Source: a virus
Strand: one strand, 5' to 3'
DNA length: 38,454 nt
Virus record (IMG/VR): IMGVR_UViG_3300035698_005317
Span: 1 to 38,454 of that record
Shown: piece after piece, positions 23,017-32,189 of the stretch
How the letters are laid out: every line of letters starts with the position of its first letter
Position numbering within the stretch: the first letter of the stretch is position 1
Made by a program: the position numbers and the translations under genes
The notes under the pieces: model-generated
The model's database searches: none
What the model saw: only the letters and a program-made list of their open reading frames with translations
What the model was told of the DNA's origin: nothing

Positions 23017-24023
23017 GCGACGAGAAGCAAGTCCCGGCCACCCTGGGAATCGGGCTCGATATTGGAACCATGAACCTCGTTTCCGCACGCCGTGGCCCCA
23101 AAGGGGTCGTGACCAAGCGTATGCGGGACGTGTTCCTCGACCTGCCCCCGAATGCCAAGAAGATGCTCAAGCTCTCCCAGACGAGCTTCGTCGAGCGTGA
23201 GGACGATGTGGTCATCCTCGGGGACGCCGCTCTGGAGACTGCCAACGTCTTCGGCAAGGAGCCGCGCCGTCCGCTGAAAGCCGGGCTCGTGTCGCCGGAG
23301 GAGTCTGACAGCCTCGAAATCCTGGGCCTCCTCATCAAGGAGGTCCTGGGACCGCCGAAGGTCAAGAATGAGGTCTGTTACTACTCAGTGCCCGCCGCGC
23401 CCATCGACCAACCCGAGAAGGACATCATCTACCACCGGGCAGTGTTCGAGCGCATTGTGGCGGAGTGCGGGTACCGGGGCATCGCCTCGAACGAGGGCAT
23501 GGGAATCATCTATGCCGAGACGGCAGCGGACCAGTTCTCAGGCATCGCTCTGAGCTTCGGGTCCGGCATGACCAATGTGGCTCTGGCCATCAACACTATC
23601 GAGGGCCTCACTTTCTCTGTCGCCCGTGGCGGCGACTGGATGGACCAGGGAGCGGCTCAGTCTACAGGTTCGACACAGGCTCGGGTCTGCGCCATCAAGG
23701 AGCGGGGCATCGACCTCACGAATCCTCAGGGGCGTGTGCAAGAGGCTCTGGCCTTCTACTACCGGGCGCTCATCGACTACGCCATCGACCAGATTGAGGA
23801 ACGGTTCAAGTCCGTGGCAACACAGTTCGCGCTTTCGAAGCCCATCCCGATTATCGTTTCGGGTGGCACGAGCAAGGCGGGTGGCTTCATGGACCTCTTC
23901 AACGAGGTCTTCGAGGCCAAGCGCAAGCGGTTCCCAATCGAAATTTCCGAAGTACGGCACGCAGCGGAGCCGCTCAACGCGGTGGCGATGGGGATGCTGG
24001 TTCTGGCAACACAGGAGGACTGA
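23013..24023 (+). CDS. Actin-like ATPase (MreB/ParM superfamily)
   Basis: This is a 336-aa protein, the usual size for ParM or MreB. Phosphate-1 motif: LGIGLDIGTMN (11-21, with D16). Phosphate-2 region: ALSFGSGMTNVAL, where S181-F-G replaces the usual D-x-G. Adenosine motif: IIVSGGTSKAGGF (about 280-292). VCYYSVPAAPID and GYRGIASNEGMGIIYAE match the subdomain linking these motifs in archaeal and bacterial ParM/MreB-like proteins. It probably binds ATP and may polymerise; phage or plasmid relatives move DNA or particles. Finding it inside the neck cluster, coupled to both neighbours, is unusual. The loss of Asp at phosphate-2 may alter hydrolysis. Confidence 0.85.
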   Translation: MSDEKQVPATLGIGLDIGTMNLVSARRGPKGVVTKRMRDVFLDLPPNAKKMLKLSQTSFVEREDDVVILGDAALETANVFGKEPRRPLKAGLVSPEESDSLEILGLLIKEVLGPPKVKNEVCYYSVPAAPIDQPEKDIIYHRAVFERIVAECGYRGIASNEGMGIIYAETAADQFSGIALSFGSGMTNVALAINTIEGLTFSVARGGDWMDQGAAQSTGSTQARVCAIKERGIDLTNPQGRVQEALAFYYRALIDYAIDQIEERFKSVATQFALSKPIPIIVSGGTSKAGGFMDLFNEVFEAKRKRFPIEISEVRHAAEPLNAVAMGMLVLATQED

Positions 24024-24061
24024 TGAACAGAGCTGAAATTCTGCGTAGGGAGGAGGACTGA
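24023..24061 (+). CDS. 12-codon minigene MNRAEILRREED
   Basis: ATG 24023 overlaps the actin-like gene's stop and has AGGAGG at 24013-24018. Its own stop (24059-24061) overlaps the next ATG as TGATG. The codons AGG GAG GAG double as the ribosome site of the next gene. It may serve as a coupling or leader peptide rather than a functional protein. Confidence 0.4.
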   Translation: MNRAEILRREED

Positions 24062-24315
24062 TGTTTGCGTTGATTGTGACCGGCGTCTGCAATACGGACC
24101 TGAAGAAAAAGGGCTTCGACACTTTCCCCAGCAACGATGACGGGGAGAGCGCCATCTACACGGTGGGGTCCAAAGAGGGCATGGAGGAGCTGGTCTCCTC
24201 CTGGCCCGAAAAAAAGGCGGACCCGAAGCCCTACCACCCGTTCAAGTACCGCGTGACGCCTGAGGGGCTCCAGGTGACGACTCAAATCGTCCGTGTGACC
24301 GCCAAGGAGGGCTGA
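24061..24315 (+). CDS. Small unknown protein, 84 aa
   Basis: The ATG follows GGGAGGAGG and overlaps the minigene's stop. The chain looks alpha/beta: MFALIVTGVC strand, a DLKKKGFDTFPS turn, SAIYTVGSKEGMEELVSSW (strand plus helix), and a final beta hairpin (KYRVTPEGLQVTTQIVRV). No family is recognised. The position in a tight operon with the actin-like gene suggests co-regulation. Confidence 0.5.
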   Translation: MFALIVTGVCNTDLKKKGFDTFPSNDDGESAIYTVGSKEGMEELVSSWPEKKADPKPYHPFKYRVTPEGLQVTTQIVRVTAKEG

Positions 24316-24316
24316 C

Positions 24317-24634
24317 ATGGCCGACACCTATCATGGCAAGATGAGGGAGCAGCGTGGGCACATGGAGGTCCGGAGATATCGGCTCCCTGCGGCTCAGGTC
24401 TGCATGGTCATCAAGGACAAGAGGATGACCGTTGTCGGGGAGCTTCTCGTGATGGGTGAGGGCAAGCTGCCGCTTGAAGAGGACATCACCATGCTGGAGG
24501 GCCTGTGGCAGGAAGAAGCGGAAGCGGAGCGGCCCTCCAGCATGGTGCCCGACTTGGACCCGGATGTGACACCCCCTTCGAAGAGCACACGGGAACTGTT
24601 CGCCGTTCTCAAGGGAGAGCCGCAAAATGAATGA
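24317..24634 (+). CDS. Small unknown protein, 105 aa
   Basis: AAGGAGG lies upstream of the ATG at 24317, one base after the previous stop. The N-terminal half has a beta hairpin (HMEVRRYRLPAAQVCMVI, MTVVGELLV). The C-terminal half is acidic and Pro-rich (EEAEAERPSSMVPDLDPDV). The end overlaps the next gene by eight bases. No family is recognised. Confidence 0.45.
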   Translation: MADTYHGKMREQRGHMEVRRYRLPAAQVCMVIKDKRMTVVGELLVMGEGKLPLEEDITMLEGLWQEEAEAERPSSMVPDLDPDVTPPSKSTRELFAVLKGEPQNE

Positions 24635-24941
24635 GCCCGTTCGAGTACGCTTCGAGACCTGCGGCGAGATGGTCGAGTGGATTGCTCGGAAGCGCAAGCT
24701 CGACTTGCCCGTGGAGTCGAAGGACACGTCCTTCGATAGGGATGTGGGGTTCTTGTGCGAGAACTTCCATGCCGTCATTCACATCACGAAGGTGATGACC
24801 ACAGCCGGGGTTGCACGTTCTGCCATCGAGGAGTTCTTCGGGGAGATGCCTGAGGAAATCAAGGACCGTAGCGCCTTTGCCACCCCCCGTTCGCGGCACT
24901 GGCTCGCCACGGGGGAGCTTCTGCCAGAAAAGGATGGGTGA
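24627..24941 (+). CDS. Small unknown protein, 104 aa
   Basis: It starts inside the previous gene's end; GGGAGAG lies just upstream of the ATG at 24627. The chain is mostly helical (CGEMVEWIARKRKLDLP; FLCENFHAVIHITKVMTTA; RSAIEEFFGEMPEEIK). The GTGA overlap couples it to the next gene. No family is recognised. Confidence 0.45.
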   Translation: MNEPVRVRFETCGEMVEWIARKRKLDLPVESKDTSFDRDVGFLCENFHAVIHITKVMTTAGVARSAIEEFFGEMPEEIKDRSAFATPRSRHWLATGELLPEKDG

Positions 24942-26128
24942 AACCATTGTATTTTCAGCTAACTGAGGCTATGAAGCGGCGGTTCATCTATGAGCTGAGA
25001 CGGTACTGGCAGTACCATCCCCGGCACCGGGACATCGTGGACCATATCCAGGGCAAGTTCTCGTTCGAAGAGCGCCCCTCACGCGGCATCGTCGTGAAGG
25101 CTGCGGGCGGCAACCGCTTCGACCTGTCCGCCGACAACTACATGGGGGTCCAGGACAGCTACGTGTACCTGACCAAGGCGGGTCGGTATCCCGGAGTGGC
25201 TATCGAATGGGTGCGGGAGGATTCGGTAGCCATCCAGAACAATGGGGGTACTTTTCCGTCGGTAGCGGGGGTCTACTTCATCGAGCTGACGGAAGACGAG
25301 CAGTTCTACGTGGACCCCTTGTACGATGTGCGGGGAGAAGTTGTTGCGGAGATAGACTCCTCCATCTACCAGCTCCAGAATGTCCCTCTGGCGGGTTCGC
25401 TGCGTCTGTACGAGATGCCTGCCGGGTATCAGCTCTTCGAGGGGACCAACTACACCCTGGACGACACTGGGGGTATCACGCTGGCCCAGGCGCTCACGGG
25501 GGGCAGAACCCTCCGGGCAGATTACCGCTATCCAGGAGAGAGCAGAGGACCTTTCACGCTGTACCCCAACCATGCTAACAGACAAGCCATCCCCGGTGTT
25601 GTTCTGGCCTTCGGGCGCCGGAACGAGAAGGGCGACCGCATGGCCGTGGTGGTGCAGAGCTATCGGCAACCCGCAGCTCTGGAGTACGGCGGGAAGTGGC
25701 AGCTCTCGATGGAGTTCGAGGTCATGGCCGGAGACGTGTACGACCAGATGGAGATTGCGGACCAGTCCGTCATGTTCCTCTGGGGCGTCGCCCGCTCATA
25801 TCTCGTGGACGAGGGCATTAATATCACGGACCTGTCTCTCGGGGGAGAGGCCGAAGAAATCGCGGACGAAACCGGGGACGACTACTTCTATACCTCCTCC
25901 TTCTCGTTGACCGTGGAGACAGACTGGTCCATCTTCGTGCCTCTGGATGTCCGCTTGCAGCACGCAGTCCCGCTCACTCTGGAGCAGGCCAAGGTTGCTG
26001 CGGAGATGACCGATGAGGAGGTGTCTTCGATGGGGAACAACATCCGAATGCTGGAGGATTTGGGTCTGATGCGGTTGTCGGACCCCTACTTCCAGGACAA
26101 GACTCGGAATTTCGAGATTATCCGGTAA
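24938..26128 (+). CDS. Putative tail/neck structural protein, 396 aa
   Basis: GTG 24938 overlaps the previous stop. The N-terminus has FIYELRRYWQYHPRHRDIVDHIQGKFS, a helix-rich segment, followed by a long beta-rich body with Tyr- and Asp-rich strands (GVYFIELTEDEQFYVDPLYDV, YPGESRGPFTLYPNH, GKWQLSMEFEVMAGD). The last 100 residues are acidic then helical. The beta-rich body and position just before the sheath gene suggest a tail terminator or neck protein. No named family was recognised. Confidence 0.55.
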   Translation: MKPLYFQLTEAMKRRFIYELRRYWQYHPRHRDIVDHIQGKFSFEERPSRGIVVKAAGGNRFDLSADNYMGVQDSYVYLTKAGRYPGVAIEWVREDSVAIQNNGGTFPSVAGVYFIELTEDEQFYVDPLYDVRGEVVAEIDSSIYQLQNVPLAGSLRLYEMPAGYQLFEGTNYTLDDTGGITLAQALTGGRTLRADYRYPGESRGPFTLYPNHANRQAIPGVVLAFGRRNEKGDRMAVVVQSYRQPAALEYGGKWQLSMEFEVMAGDVYDQMEIADQSVMFLWGVARSYLVDEGINITDLSLGGEAEEIADETGDDYFYTSSFSLTVETDWSIFVPLDVRLQHAVPLTLEQAKVAAEMTDEEVSSMGNNIRMLEDLGLMRLSDPYFQDKTRNFEIIR

Positions 26129-26165
26129 GGGACCGCGCCTGACCGGCGTTGGATAGGAGGATGCG

Positions 26166-26606
26166 ATGCCCCTGTACGTTTTCCAGTGCGAATGCGGCGT
26201 TCGGTTCGAGCAGGAGGCTCGAATGAAGGACCACGCCAAACCCGCTACTTGCCCGGACTGCGGGGAGGAAGCTCCTCGTTGGGTGCCCGATGAGGTGAGC
26301 GGTGTCATGCACCATCCCGTCAGCGGTCCAGGACCCCAGAACACGGGGACCTCCAAGGATGTGGACTATGACCGCGTGATTGGCGAGTCCGCCGAGGTGG
26401 GGTGGAAAGAACAGACCCTTCGGGACACGGAGAAGGCTCGCGTCATCGCTTCCGAGGGTGCTGCGCGTGCCGACCTTTCTCTCCAGCCGGACGGCACCTA
26501 CAAGGTGCTCAAGCCGGAAGAGCGAGGGGTACATGACCGGGCGCTCAATATCCACAACAGAGCTATGGCCCTCCGCAAGGGCCTCGGCAAGAAATCCTCC
26601 CGATAG
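26166..26606 (+). CDS. FmdB-like zinc ribbon protein (second copy)
   Basis: This is a 146-aa protein. TAGGAGG sits five bases before the ATG at 26166. MPLYVFQCECG and TCPDCGEEAPRWV give C8/C10 and C29/C32, a zinc ribbon of the FmdB type with CxC replacing the first CxxC. The rest is polar, with His pairs (MHHP) and a basic C-terminus (RKGLGKKSSR). It shares only the ribbon with the copy at 6875-7255. It is the last gene before the sheath gene and its leader. Confidence 0.75.
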   Translation: MPLYVFQCECGVRFEQEARMKDHAKPATCPDCGEEAPRWVPDEVSGVMHHPVSGPGPQNTGTSKDVDYDRVIGESAEVGWKEQTLRDTEKARVIASEGAARADLSLQPDGTYKVLKPEERGVHDRALNIHNRAMALRKGLGKKSSR

Positions 26607-26824
26607 CCCTCTCCTTCAATAGTCTGTCGATACAACTCGTGTCATAGAGAGCGATGCGTTCCCGGACCTTCGGGTCAGGTGAAATGTGACAAGCCGAACT
26701 GACCGACACTTTCTCGTGCTGGTCTCCGCCCTTGAAGAGGGTTGGTCAGATGTAAACGGCAGGAACGCATGGACAATTCAGTTGGCCTAAACGCGCTCAG
26801 CGCGACCTGAGGAGGAAGTCGGAT
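26607..26824 (+). promoter_or_regulatory. 218-base leader of the sheath gene
   Basis: No gene is seen. The gap holds a hairpin with a UUCG tetraloop (GACC 26665-26668, TTCG, GGTC 26673-26676) and AT-rich patches, for example TTCAATAGTCTG near 26620, but no convincing -35/-10 pair. GAGGAGG precedes the ATG at 26825. A long structured leader would suit control of an abundant protein. Confidence 0.35.
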
Positions 26825-29800
26825 ATGAGTTTCCTGCAAGAAGCCTATGCACCTCCGGGCGTTTACGTCCAGACGGATTTCGAGAATCCGCTCGCGGCTG
26901 CTCTCACCTCCCTCAAGATTCCGGTCTTCATCGGAGAGGGTAGTGAACTGCTCGACCAGACGGACCTTGAACTCGTTCGCGGCAGCTCCTCTTCGGTGGA
27001 CCAGCGCCGTGTGGACGAGGACGAGACGGGTCGTGCGGTGGTCAGCATCTCCGCAACGGGTGTGGTGACACGCGGGGCCTTCGATGGCGCGTTGGACAAG
27101 TTCCAAGTCCAGCACTTCCCCATCGTGACAGGTAACGGCACGGGCAGTACCTCGAACAGCCGGACCAATGTGAGCGTCACCATCAACGGGGACCCCATCG
27201 TAGTTCGCAATGTCTTGGGCGTGAGCGGAGTCATCCAGCTTGCCCAGGCTCCCGAGCCCGGCGATGCAGTTCTCTGCACCTACTACTTCAACCGCACGGA
27301 CACCCTCGTCATGGACAACGTGAGCGAGCAGGTGGACCCGGACACGGCAGTCGTGCGTGCAGGCTCCGGCTTGCTCGACAGCGACTCCCCCGGCAGTGTG
27401 GGTGGTGCAGGTGGTGGGGCGGAGACGCTCGACATTCACGGTGACATCCTCGACGCCAATGGCACGGTCATCGTCGAGAACAACAACACCCTGAGTCTGA
27501 CTGTGGACGGCACGGACGTGGAAATCGTCCTGCCTGTGCGCAGCGACTACAAGATGTCCCAAGTGGCTTCGGCCATCACGGCGGCGAAGAAGGGCACCCT
27601 GACGGGCGGCACTTTCGTCAACCAGTACGGCCAGTCCACCCTGATGCTCGTGTCGGACCACAGCGTTGTGGTGAACGAAGGCACGGCCAACGGCATTCTC
27701 GGTCTCCTCACGGGGCAGGCGGACACCCGAACCTCGACCTTCTACACCTTCCAAGGCCCTATCGTCACGGGCGACAATGGTGGTGTGACTACGACCGACC
27801 CGAGCCACGTCACGGTGAAGGTGAACGGCGTCCAGGTCATTCCGACCAGCGTGGACGGCTCCAGCCGTGCGGTAACGTTGGCTCAGTCCCCGAAGGCGGG
27901 CGCGACGGTCTCCATCGCGTACTACTTCAACTCCTGGCAGGACACGTTCGACTACCTCCAGAACAGCAACGTCGCGAGCGTCTCGCGCTGTGGCGATGTC
28001 CCCGGAGGCTCGGGCTACACGCAGGGTTCCGACTTCATCCTCCAGGACGACAAGATTCTGTGGGGCACGGCGAGCGTGGTCGAAAGCGGCACGCATTCCA
28101 CGGGCTCGCAGTATTTCGGGGAACGTCAGGTCTCGACTTCCCTCATCGACAACCGCACCTTCCTCGACGCCTGCTCTTCGGTCACGCTCAGCTCGGGCGG
28201 CGTCTCTGTGGCGAGCAAGCGCAGCTTCACCCTGCCCCTGAGCCCCACGCTGGGAAACGGGCGCAACACCCCGCTCGGCAGCAGCCTGTACCAGACGGTG
28301 GCCAATGGACGCATCGACGTCCCGGTCAACCGCCCGGACGTGGTGTGGGCCTACTGGGGCTGGGATGAACAGGACGCTCTCGACCGAGGCAAGGTCGATG
28401 TTCTCAAAGTCGAAGGCAACATCATCACCCTGGGTGAGAGTGTGCCGGTCGGCGCGACGGTCTACGCGACCTTCTACTACAACCAAATCGAAGACGCGGA
28501 GTACACGCTGACTTGCGTGAACCCCGGCCTCTCCGGCACCGGCACCTACAGTGCCGAGGATGCCCTCGGGGATGAGGTCTTCGGGGCCTTCTACAACCCG
28601 GCAACCAAGGGTTCTGGGCTCACGGGCGTCAGCATCGAATTCCCCTCGGGCTCCGAGTTGACTCCGGACCTTCGTTTCGAGGCGGTGTCCGGCAATGACT
28701 TCGCCGGTCCGGTCGAGGAAATTGTCACGGTTCAATTCGCTACCAAGCTGGCGACTCCGGCGAAGTACAGCGTGCCCGGTTCTGGTCCGTATAGCTTCAT
28801 CCCGACCTACTCGGACCATCTCGCGGTCAAGGTCGGCGGCGTGAACATCTCCTCCACGGCTGGCCTCGACCTCCAGAATCCCTCGGGGTTCAACTCGGGC
28901 TTCCTCGCCACCATGCTGAGCGCGGAAATCGAGTACGACGGCAACGGTGTCGGCATCGTGGGCGAGTCCTACGAAGTGGATGTCTCGCAGGAGTTCGTCA
29001 TCACCGTGGACGGCACGGACGTGGAAGTGTCTACCGGCACCTCGCTGGTCCAAGCGGTGGACATCAGCTTCTTCGCGAACGCCATCAATGAGGCGGCCAA
29101 CGGACATCAGTCCACAGCGGACGGTGGCGGTGTGGCCTCCATCGAGCTGGACATCACCACGCGGCGCGACGTGCTCAACGGCTACGTCGGCTGGCGGGTC
29201 GTCATCGGTACAGGTGCGGCAGCGGCCACGGCAGGTCAGTATGCCACGGTCACGGCCTACAACCCGACCACGGGCGTCTGCACGATGGACGGCAACTGGG
29301 TTGGCGGCGCGGTCATCGCAACGGACCCCTACTACATCTACAACCCCGAAGCGCGTTCCGCGATGCCTACCGTGACCTCGTTCAACGGTCCGGTGGCTCT
29401 GGCAGCGGGAGCCTTCACTTCCCTGCGCGTCGCCTACACGGGTGACGTGGCTGGGCTCCTCACCTTCGAAGCGACCATCGGAGCAGGTCCCTTTGCTACC
29501 CCGAGCGCGATGGCGACCGAGGTACAGGCGCAGCTCGCAACGGTCATCACTGCGGGTGTGGCTCTTTCTCCGAACCATGCGGGTCTGGCCATCGAGGTCG
29601 TCGCCAATGCCAACGCTGAGTTGGAGTTCCGGCTCCAGCTCCCTGGTCTCGACAGCATGGGCTTCATCCAGTTCATCGAAGCCTCCGGTGGCCGTGTGGC
29701 CGACTTCGCCGCACTCGCGGGCCTCGACGTGGGCACCGCAGTTGGACAGGGTCAAGCGGCTCTGCTCCAGTGCCCCATCGCTCGCACCTACGAAGTGGCG

Positions 29801-32134
29801 GGGACTGGCGGCGAGAAGCCTTACGACAGGCTCATCCTCCGCAACCGCCTTCTGCCGGGACGCGGCGGCTGGCAGGCTCCGTGGAAGGTGCTGTCGAACG
29901 CAAGCCTGTACGTCAAGGTCGGCAACGACATGGCGGGCATCGAGACGGCGGACTTCGCAATGCCGGGTGTCTCGGCGGCTGTGGTCCCCGCAACCGTGGC
30001 AGGGTACATCAACCTGCTGGGCGGCATGGACACGGTCACTTCGGAGCCTCAGGTCACGTTCTACGACGGGACCGGTACGAAGCCCGCGAACAACGAGTTC
30101 AGCTTCGAGATGGACGGCAACCCCGTCACGGTGACGTTCACGGGTGACGCCAACGGCACGCCCACGGACCTCGGCCCGATGGCGGGTACGGGCAACGGCT
30201 CCATCCTCGACCAAATCATCGACGCGATGGAAGCAGTCCCCGGCGCTCCTTGGGGCACGGCACCGGAAATCTACGCCGCACGCCTCGTGTGGTCCGACGG
30301 CGCGGGTATCCGTCTCACGGGCGACAAATACGACACGACGGGTCGTATCACCATCGGCAGCGGGAGCGCGAACAGCACTCTTGGTTTCACCTCCGGCACG
30401 TCCGCGATGCGGACCACGGTGGACCCGAAGGTTCTGGCTTCGGCCCTCATGTCGAACCAGCACACCGCGTTCGCCAGTTGGATGTTCAACGTCGTCCTCT
30501 CCTCCACCAGCGTCTTCGCCAACGTCGCGCTGGCAGGGACCATCGAGGATGCCGCTGGGCAGGAGTACCTGTACCTGCAAGACGCAGCTTCGGCTGTGGG
30601 CAACCTCGGAGCCTCTTCGGTCATCGGCCTGTTCGATACCTTCCAGAGCATCGCAAACGCGCTGCGCTACGACGCTGGTCTCGAAGCAGAGAGTGGTGAC
30701 GGCGCGGTGGGAGAAGCGGCTCTCAACGGCTTCGTGGTCACGTCGAGCAACCCGAGCGGGTCCGGGTCGGTCAACGATTCGATTCTCGACGACGGCGTAG
30801 GCCAGGACGGCATGGTCGGCCAGACCTACCGTGACTCGGTAACGGGCCTGACTTTCACCCTCCTTCCGCGTGGCTGGTCCTCGAATCAGACGGGTCCGTG
30901 GATTGCGTACCCGGTCGGCGCCCTCGCGACCTTCCGTATCAACTGCTCCAAGACGTTCACGACGGACGCCAACATTCCGCACAACGCCCTTCCGGGCGTC
31001 GAGCTGAAGGTGTCGAATACGGAGACCGTTGCGGCAGGGGACACGGCCATCGTGAGCACCTATCCGCGTGGCGGGTACGAGCCGACCATCGGAGACCTCT
31101 ACTACGTCTCCTACGACTACCTGAAGCAGGGCTTCGCAACGGCCTTCTACACGAAGCTGTCCACCATCGAGGCGAACTACGGCGCGGCGACCCCGGACTA
31201 TCCGGTTAGCCTCGCTTCCAACCTCTGCGTCCTGAACGGTGCGATGCTCGTCGGCATCAAGCAGGTCCTCAAGGAGACGGGCTCCTCGCAGGCCAGCCTC
31301 ACCAGCTACGTCCAGGCTATCACCGACCTCGAAGGTGTGCTGGCCGGTCAGGTCCAGCCCGACATCATCACTCCGCTACGGGGCGATTCCATCGAGCTGT
31401 ACCAGATTCTCAAGCGCAGCAACGCCATCCAGTCGAGCATTCGCTACCGGGCGGAACGCACGAGTATCGTGGGCGTCAGCGCCGGGACTACCCCGGAGCA
31501 GGTGCAGTCGATGGCTCAGGTGCTCGGGGAAACTCGAATGCGGGTCGTCTACCCGGACATGGTCGTCATCCAGCTCCAGGACCAGTTCAACAACACGAGC
31601 GAGGCGCTCATCGACGGTACCTACGTCGCAGCGGCTATGGCGGGTTCGGTCGTGAGCCCCAATGTGGACGTAGCAACACCGTGGACGGGCCGCCGTCTGG
31701 TTGGCTTCTCCCGGCTCGGGCGCAACCTGGATGCGGTCCAGCAGAATCAGGTCGCGGTCAGGGGCGTCACGGTCCTGATTGACCAGTCTCCGTTCCTCCG
31801 GGTTCGTCATGGCCTCACGACGGACATGACCAACGTGCTGACCAAGATTCCTACGGTCATCTTGATTGCCGATGAGGTTCAGCAGCGGTCCCGCCGCACC
31901 CTGGACAACTTTGTTGGCGTCAAGTACCTGCCGGGGGTGTTGACTCAGGTCGAGGGTCGTCTGGCGATGATGCTCAAGGGCCTCGTGGCCTCGCAAATCA
32001 TCAGCGCCTACACGGGTGTATCGGCAGCGGCGGACAAGGATGACCCGACGACCGCAACGGTGGAGGCGTACTACAGCCCGGTCTTCCCGCTGCTGTACCT
32101 CATCCTGAGCTTCCACATGCGGAGCAGCCTGTAG
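26825..32134 (+). CDS. Tail sheath protein, unusually large (1769 aa)
   Basis: This protein forms the contractile outer sheath of the tail. The N-terminus has APPGVYVQTDF (8-18), the usual sheath start. The conserved C-terminal domain lies at about 1480-1769, with TTPEQVQSMAQVLGETRM, RRLVGFSRLGRNL, VTVLIDQSPFLRVRHGLTT and EGRLAMMLKGLVASQI. T4 gp18 is 659 aa, so about 1000 residues are extra. They include repeats: VxVxxNG...VxLAQxPxxGAxVxxxYYFN at about 116-161 and 329-375, a weaker copy at 525-560, and two TVDGTDVE modules (223-, 724-). These probably form surface domains. A hairpin follows the gene. Confidence 0.93.
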   Translation: MSFLQEAYAPPGVYVQTDFENPLAAALTSLKIPVFIGEGSELLDQTDLELVRGSSSSVDQRRVDEDETGRAVVSISATGVVTRGAFDGALDKFQVQHFPIVTGNGTGSTSNSRTNVSVTINGDPIVVRNVLGVSGVIQLAQAPEPGDAVLCTYYFNRTDTLVMDNVSEQVDPDTAVVRAGSGLLDSDSPGSVGGAGGGAETLDIHGDILDANGTVIVENNNTLSLTVDGTDVEIVLPVRSDYKMSQVASAITAAKKGTLTGGTFVNQYGQSTLMLVSDHSVVVNEGTANGILGLLTGQADTRTSTFYTFQGPIVTGDNGGVTTTDPSHVTVKVNGVQVIPTSVDGSSRAVTLAQSPKAGATVSIAYYFNSWQDTFDYLQNSNVASVSRCGDVPGGSGYTQGSDFILQDDKILWGTASVVESGTHSTGSQYFGERQVSTSLIDNRTFLDACSSVTLSSGGVSVASKRSFTLPLSPTLGNGRNTPLGSSLYQTVANGRIDVPVNRPDVVWAYWGWDEQDALDRGKVDVLKVEGNIITLGESVPVGATVYATFYYNQIEDAEYTLTCVNPGLSGTGTYSAEDALGDEVFGAFYNPATKGSGLTGVSIEFPSGSELTPDLRFEAVSGNDFAGPVEEIVTVQFATKLATPAKYSVPGSGPYSFIPTYSDHLAVKVGGVNISSTAGLDLQNPSGFNSGFLATMLSAEIEYDGNGVGIVGESYEVDVSQEFVITVDGTDVEVSTGTSLVQAVDISFFANAINEAANGHQSTADGGGVASIELDITTRRDVLNGYVGWRVVIGTGAAAATAGQYATVTAYNPTTGVCTMDGNWVGGAVIATDPYYIYNPEARSAMPTVTSFNGPVALAAGAFTSLRVAYTGDVAGLLTFEATIGAGPFATPSAMATEVQAQLATVITAGVALSPNHAGLAIEVVANANAELEFRLQLPGLDSMGFIQFIEASGGRVADFAALAGLDVGTAVGQGQAALLQCPIARTYEVAGTGGEKPYDRLILRNRLLPGRGGWQAPWKVLSNASLYVKVGNDMAGIETADFAMPGVSAAVVPATVAGYINLLGGMDTVTSEPQVTFYDGTGTKPANNEFSFEMDGNPVTVTFTGDANGTPTDLGPMAGTGNGSILDQIIDAMEAVPGAPWGTAPEIYAARLVWSDGAGIRLTGDKYDTTGRITIGSGSANSTLGFTSGTSAMRTTVDPKVLASALMSNQHTAFASWMFNVVLSSTSVFANVALAGTIEDAAGQEYLYLQDAASAVGNLGASSVIGLFDTFQSIANALRYDAGLEAESGDGAVGEAALNGFVVTSSNPSGSGSVNDSILDDGVGQDGMVGQTYRDSVTGLTFTLLPRGWSSNQTGPWIAYPVGALATFRINCSKTFTTDANIPHNALPGVELKVSNTETVAAGDTAIVSTYPRGGYEPTIGDLYYVSYDYLKQGFATAFYTKLSTIEANYGAATPDYPVSLASNLCVLNGAMLVGIKQVLKETGSSQASLTSYVQAITDLEGVLAGQVQPDIITPLRGDSIELYQILKRSNAIQSSIRYRAERTSIVGVSAGTTPEQVQSMAQVLGETRMRVVYPDMVVIQLQDQFNNTSEALIDGTYVAAAMAGSVVSPNVDVATPWTGRRLVGFSRLGRNLDAVQQNQVAVRGVTVLIDQSPFLRVRHGLTTDMTNVLTKIPTVILIADEVQQRSRRTLDNFVGVKYLPGVLTQVEGRLAMMLKGLVASQIISAYTGVSAAADKDDPTTATVEAYYSPVFPLLYLILSFHMRSSL

Positions 32135-32141
32135 ACTTCAG

Positions 32142-32171
32142 TGGGTGAGGGGTAGAGATGCCCCTCACCCA
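32142..32171 (+). terminator. Hairpin after the sheath gene
   Basis: TGGGTGAGGGG (32142-32152) pairs perfectly with CCCCTCACCCA (32161-32171) around an 8-base loop. The stem has 11 bp. No T run follows, so it may be a weak terminator, a Rho-assisted end or an mRNA 3' stabiliser limiting read-through from the sheath gene. Confidence 0.65.
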
Positions 32172-32189
32172 TTCGGGTAGGAGAAGACA

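Noticed and set aside
26675-30982. Minus-strand open frame of 1435 codons opposite the sheath gene
   Set aside because: It is a shadow of strong third-position GC bias in the sheath gene. The product is Arg/Val/Asp/His-rich with no recognisable domain and no ribosome site.
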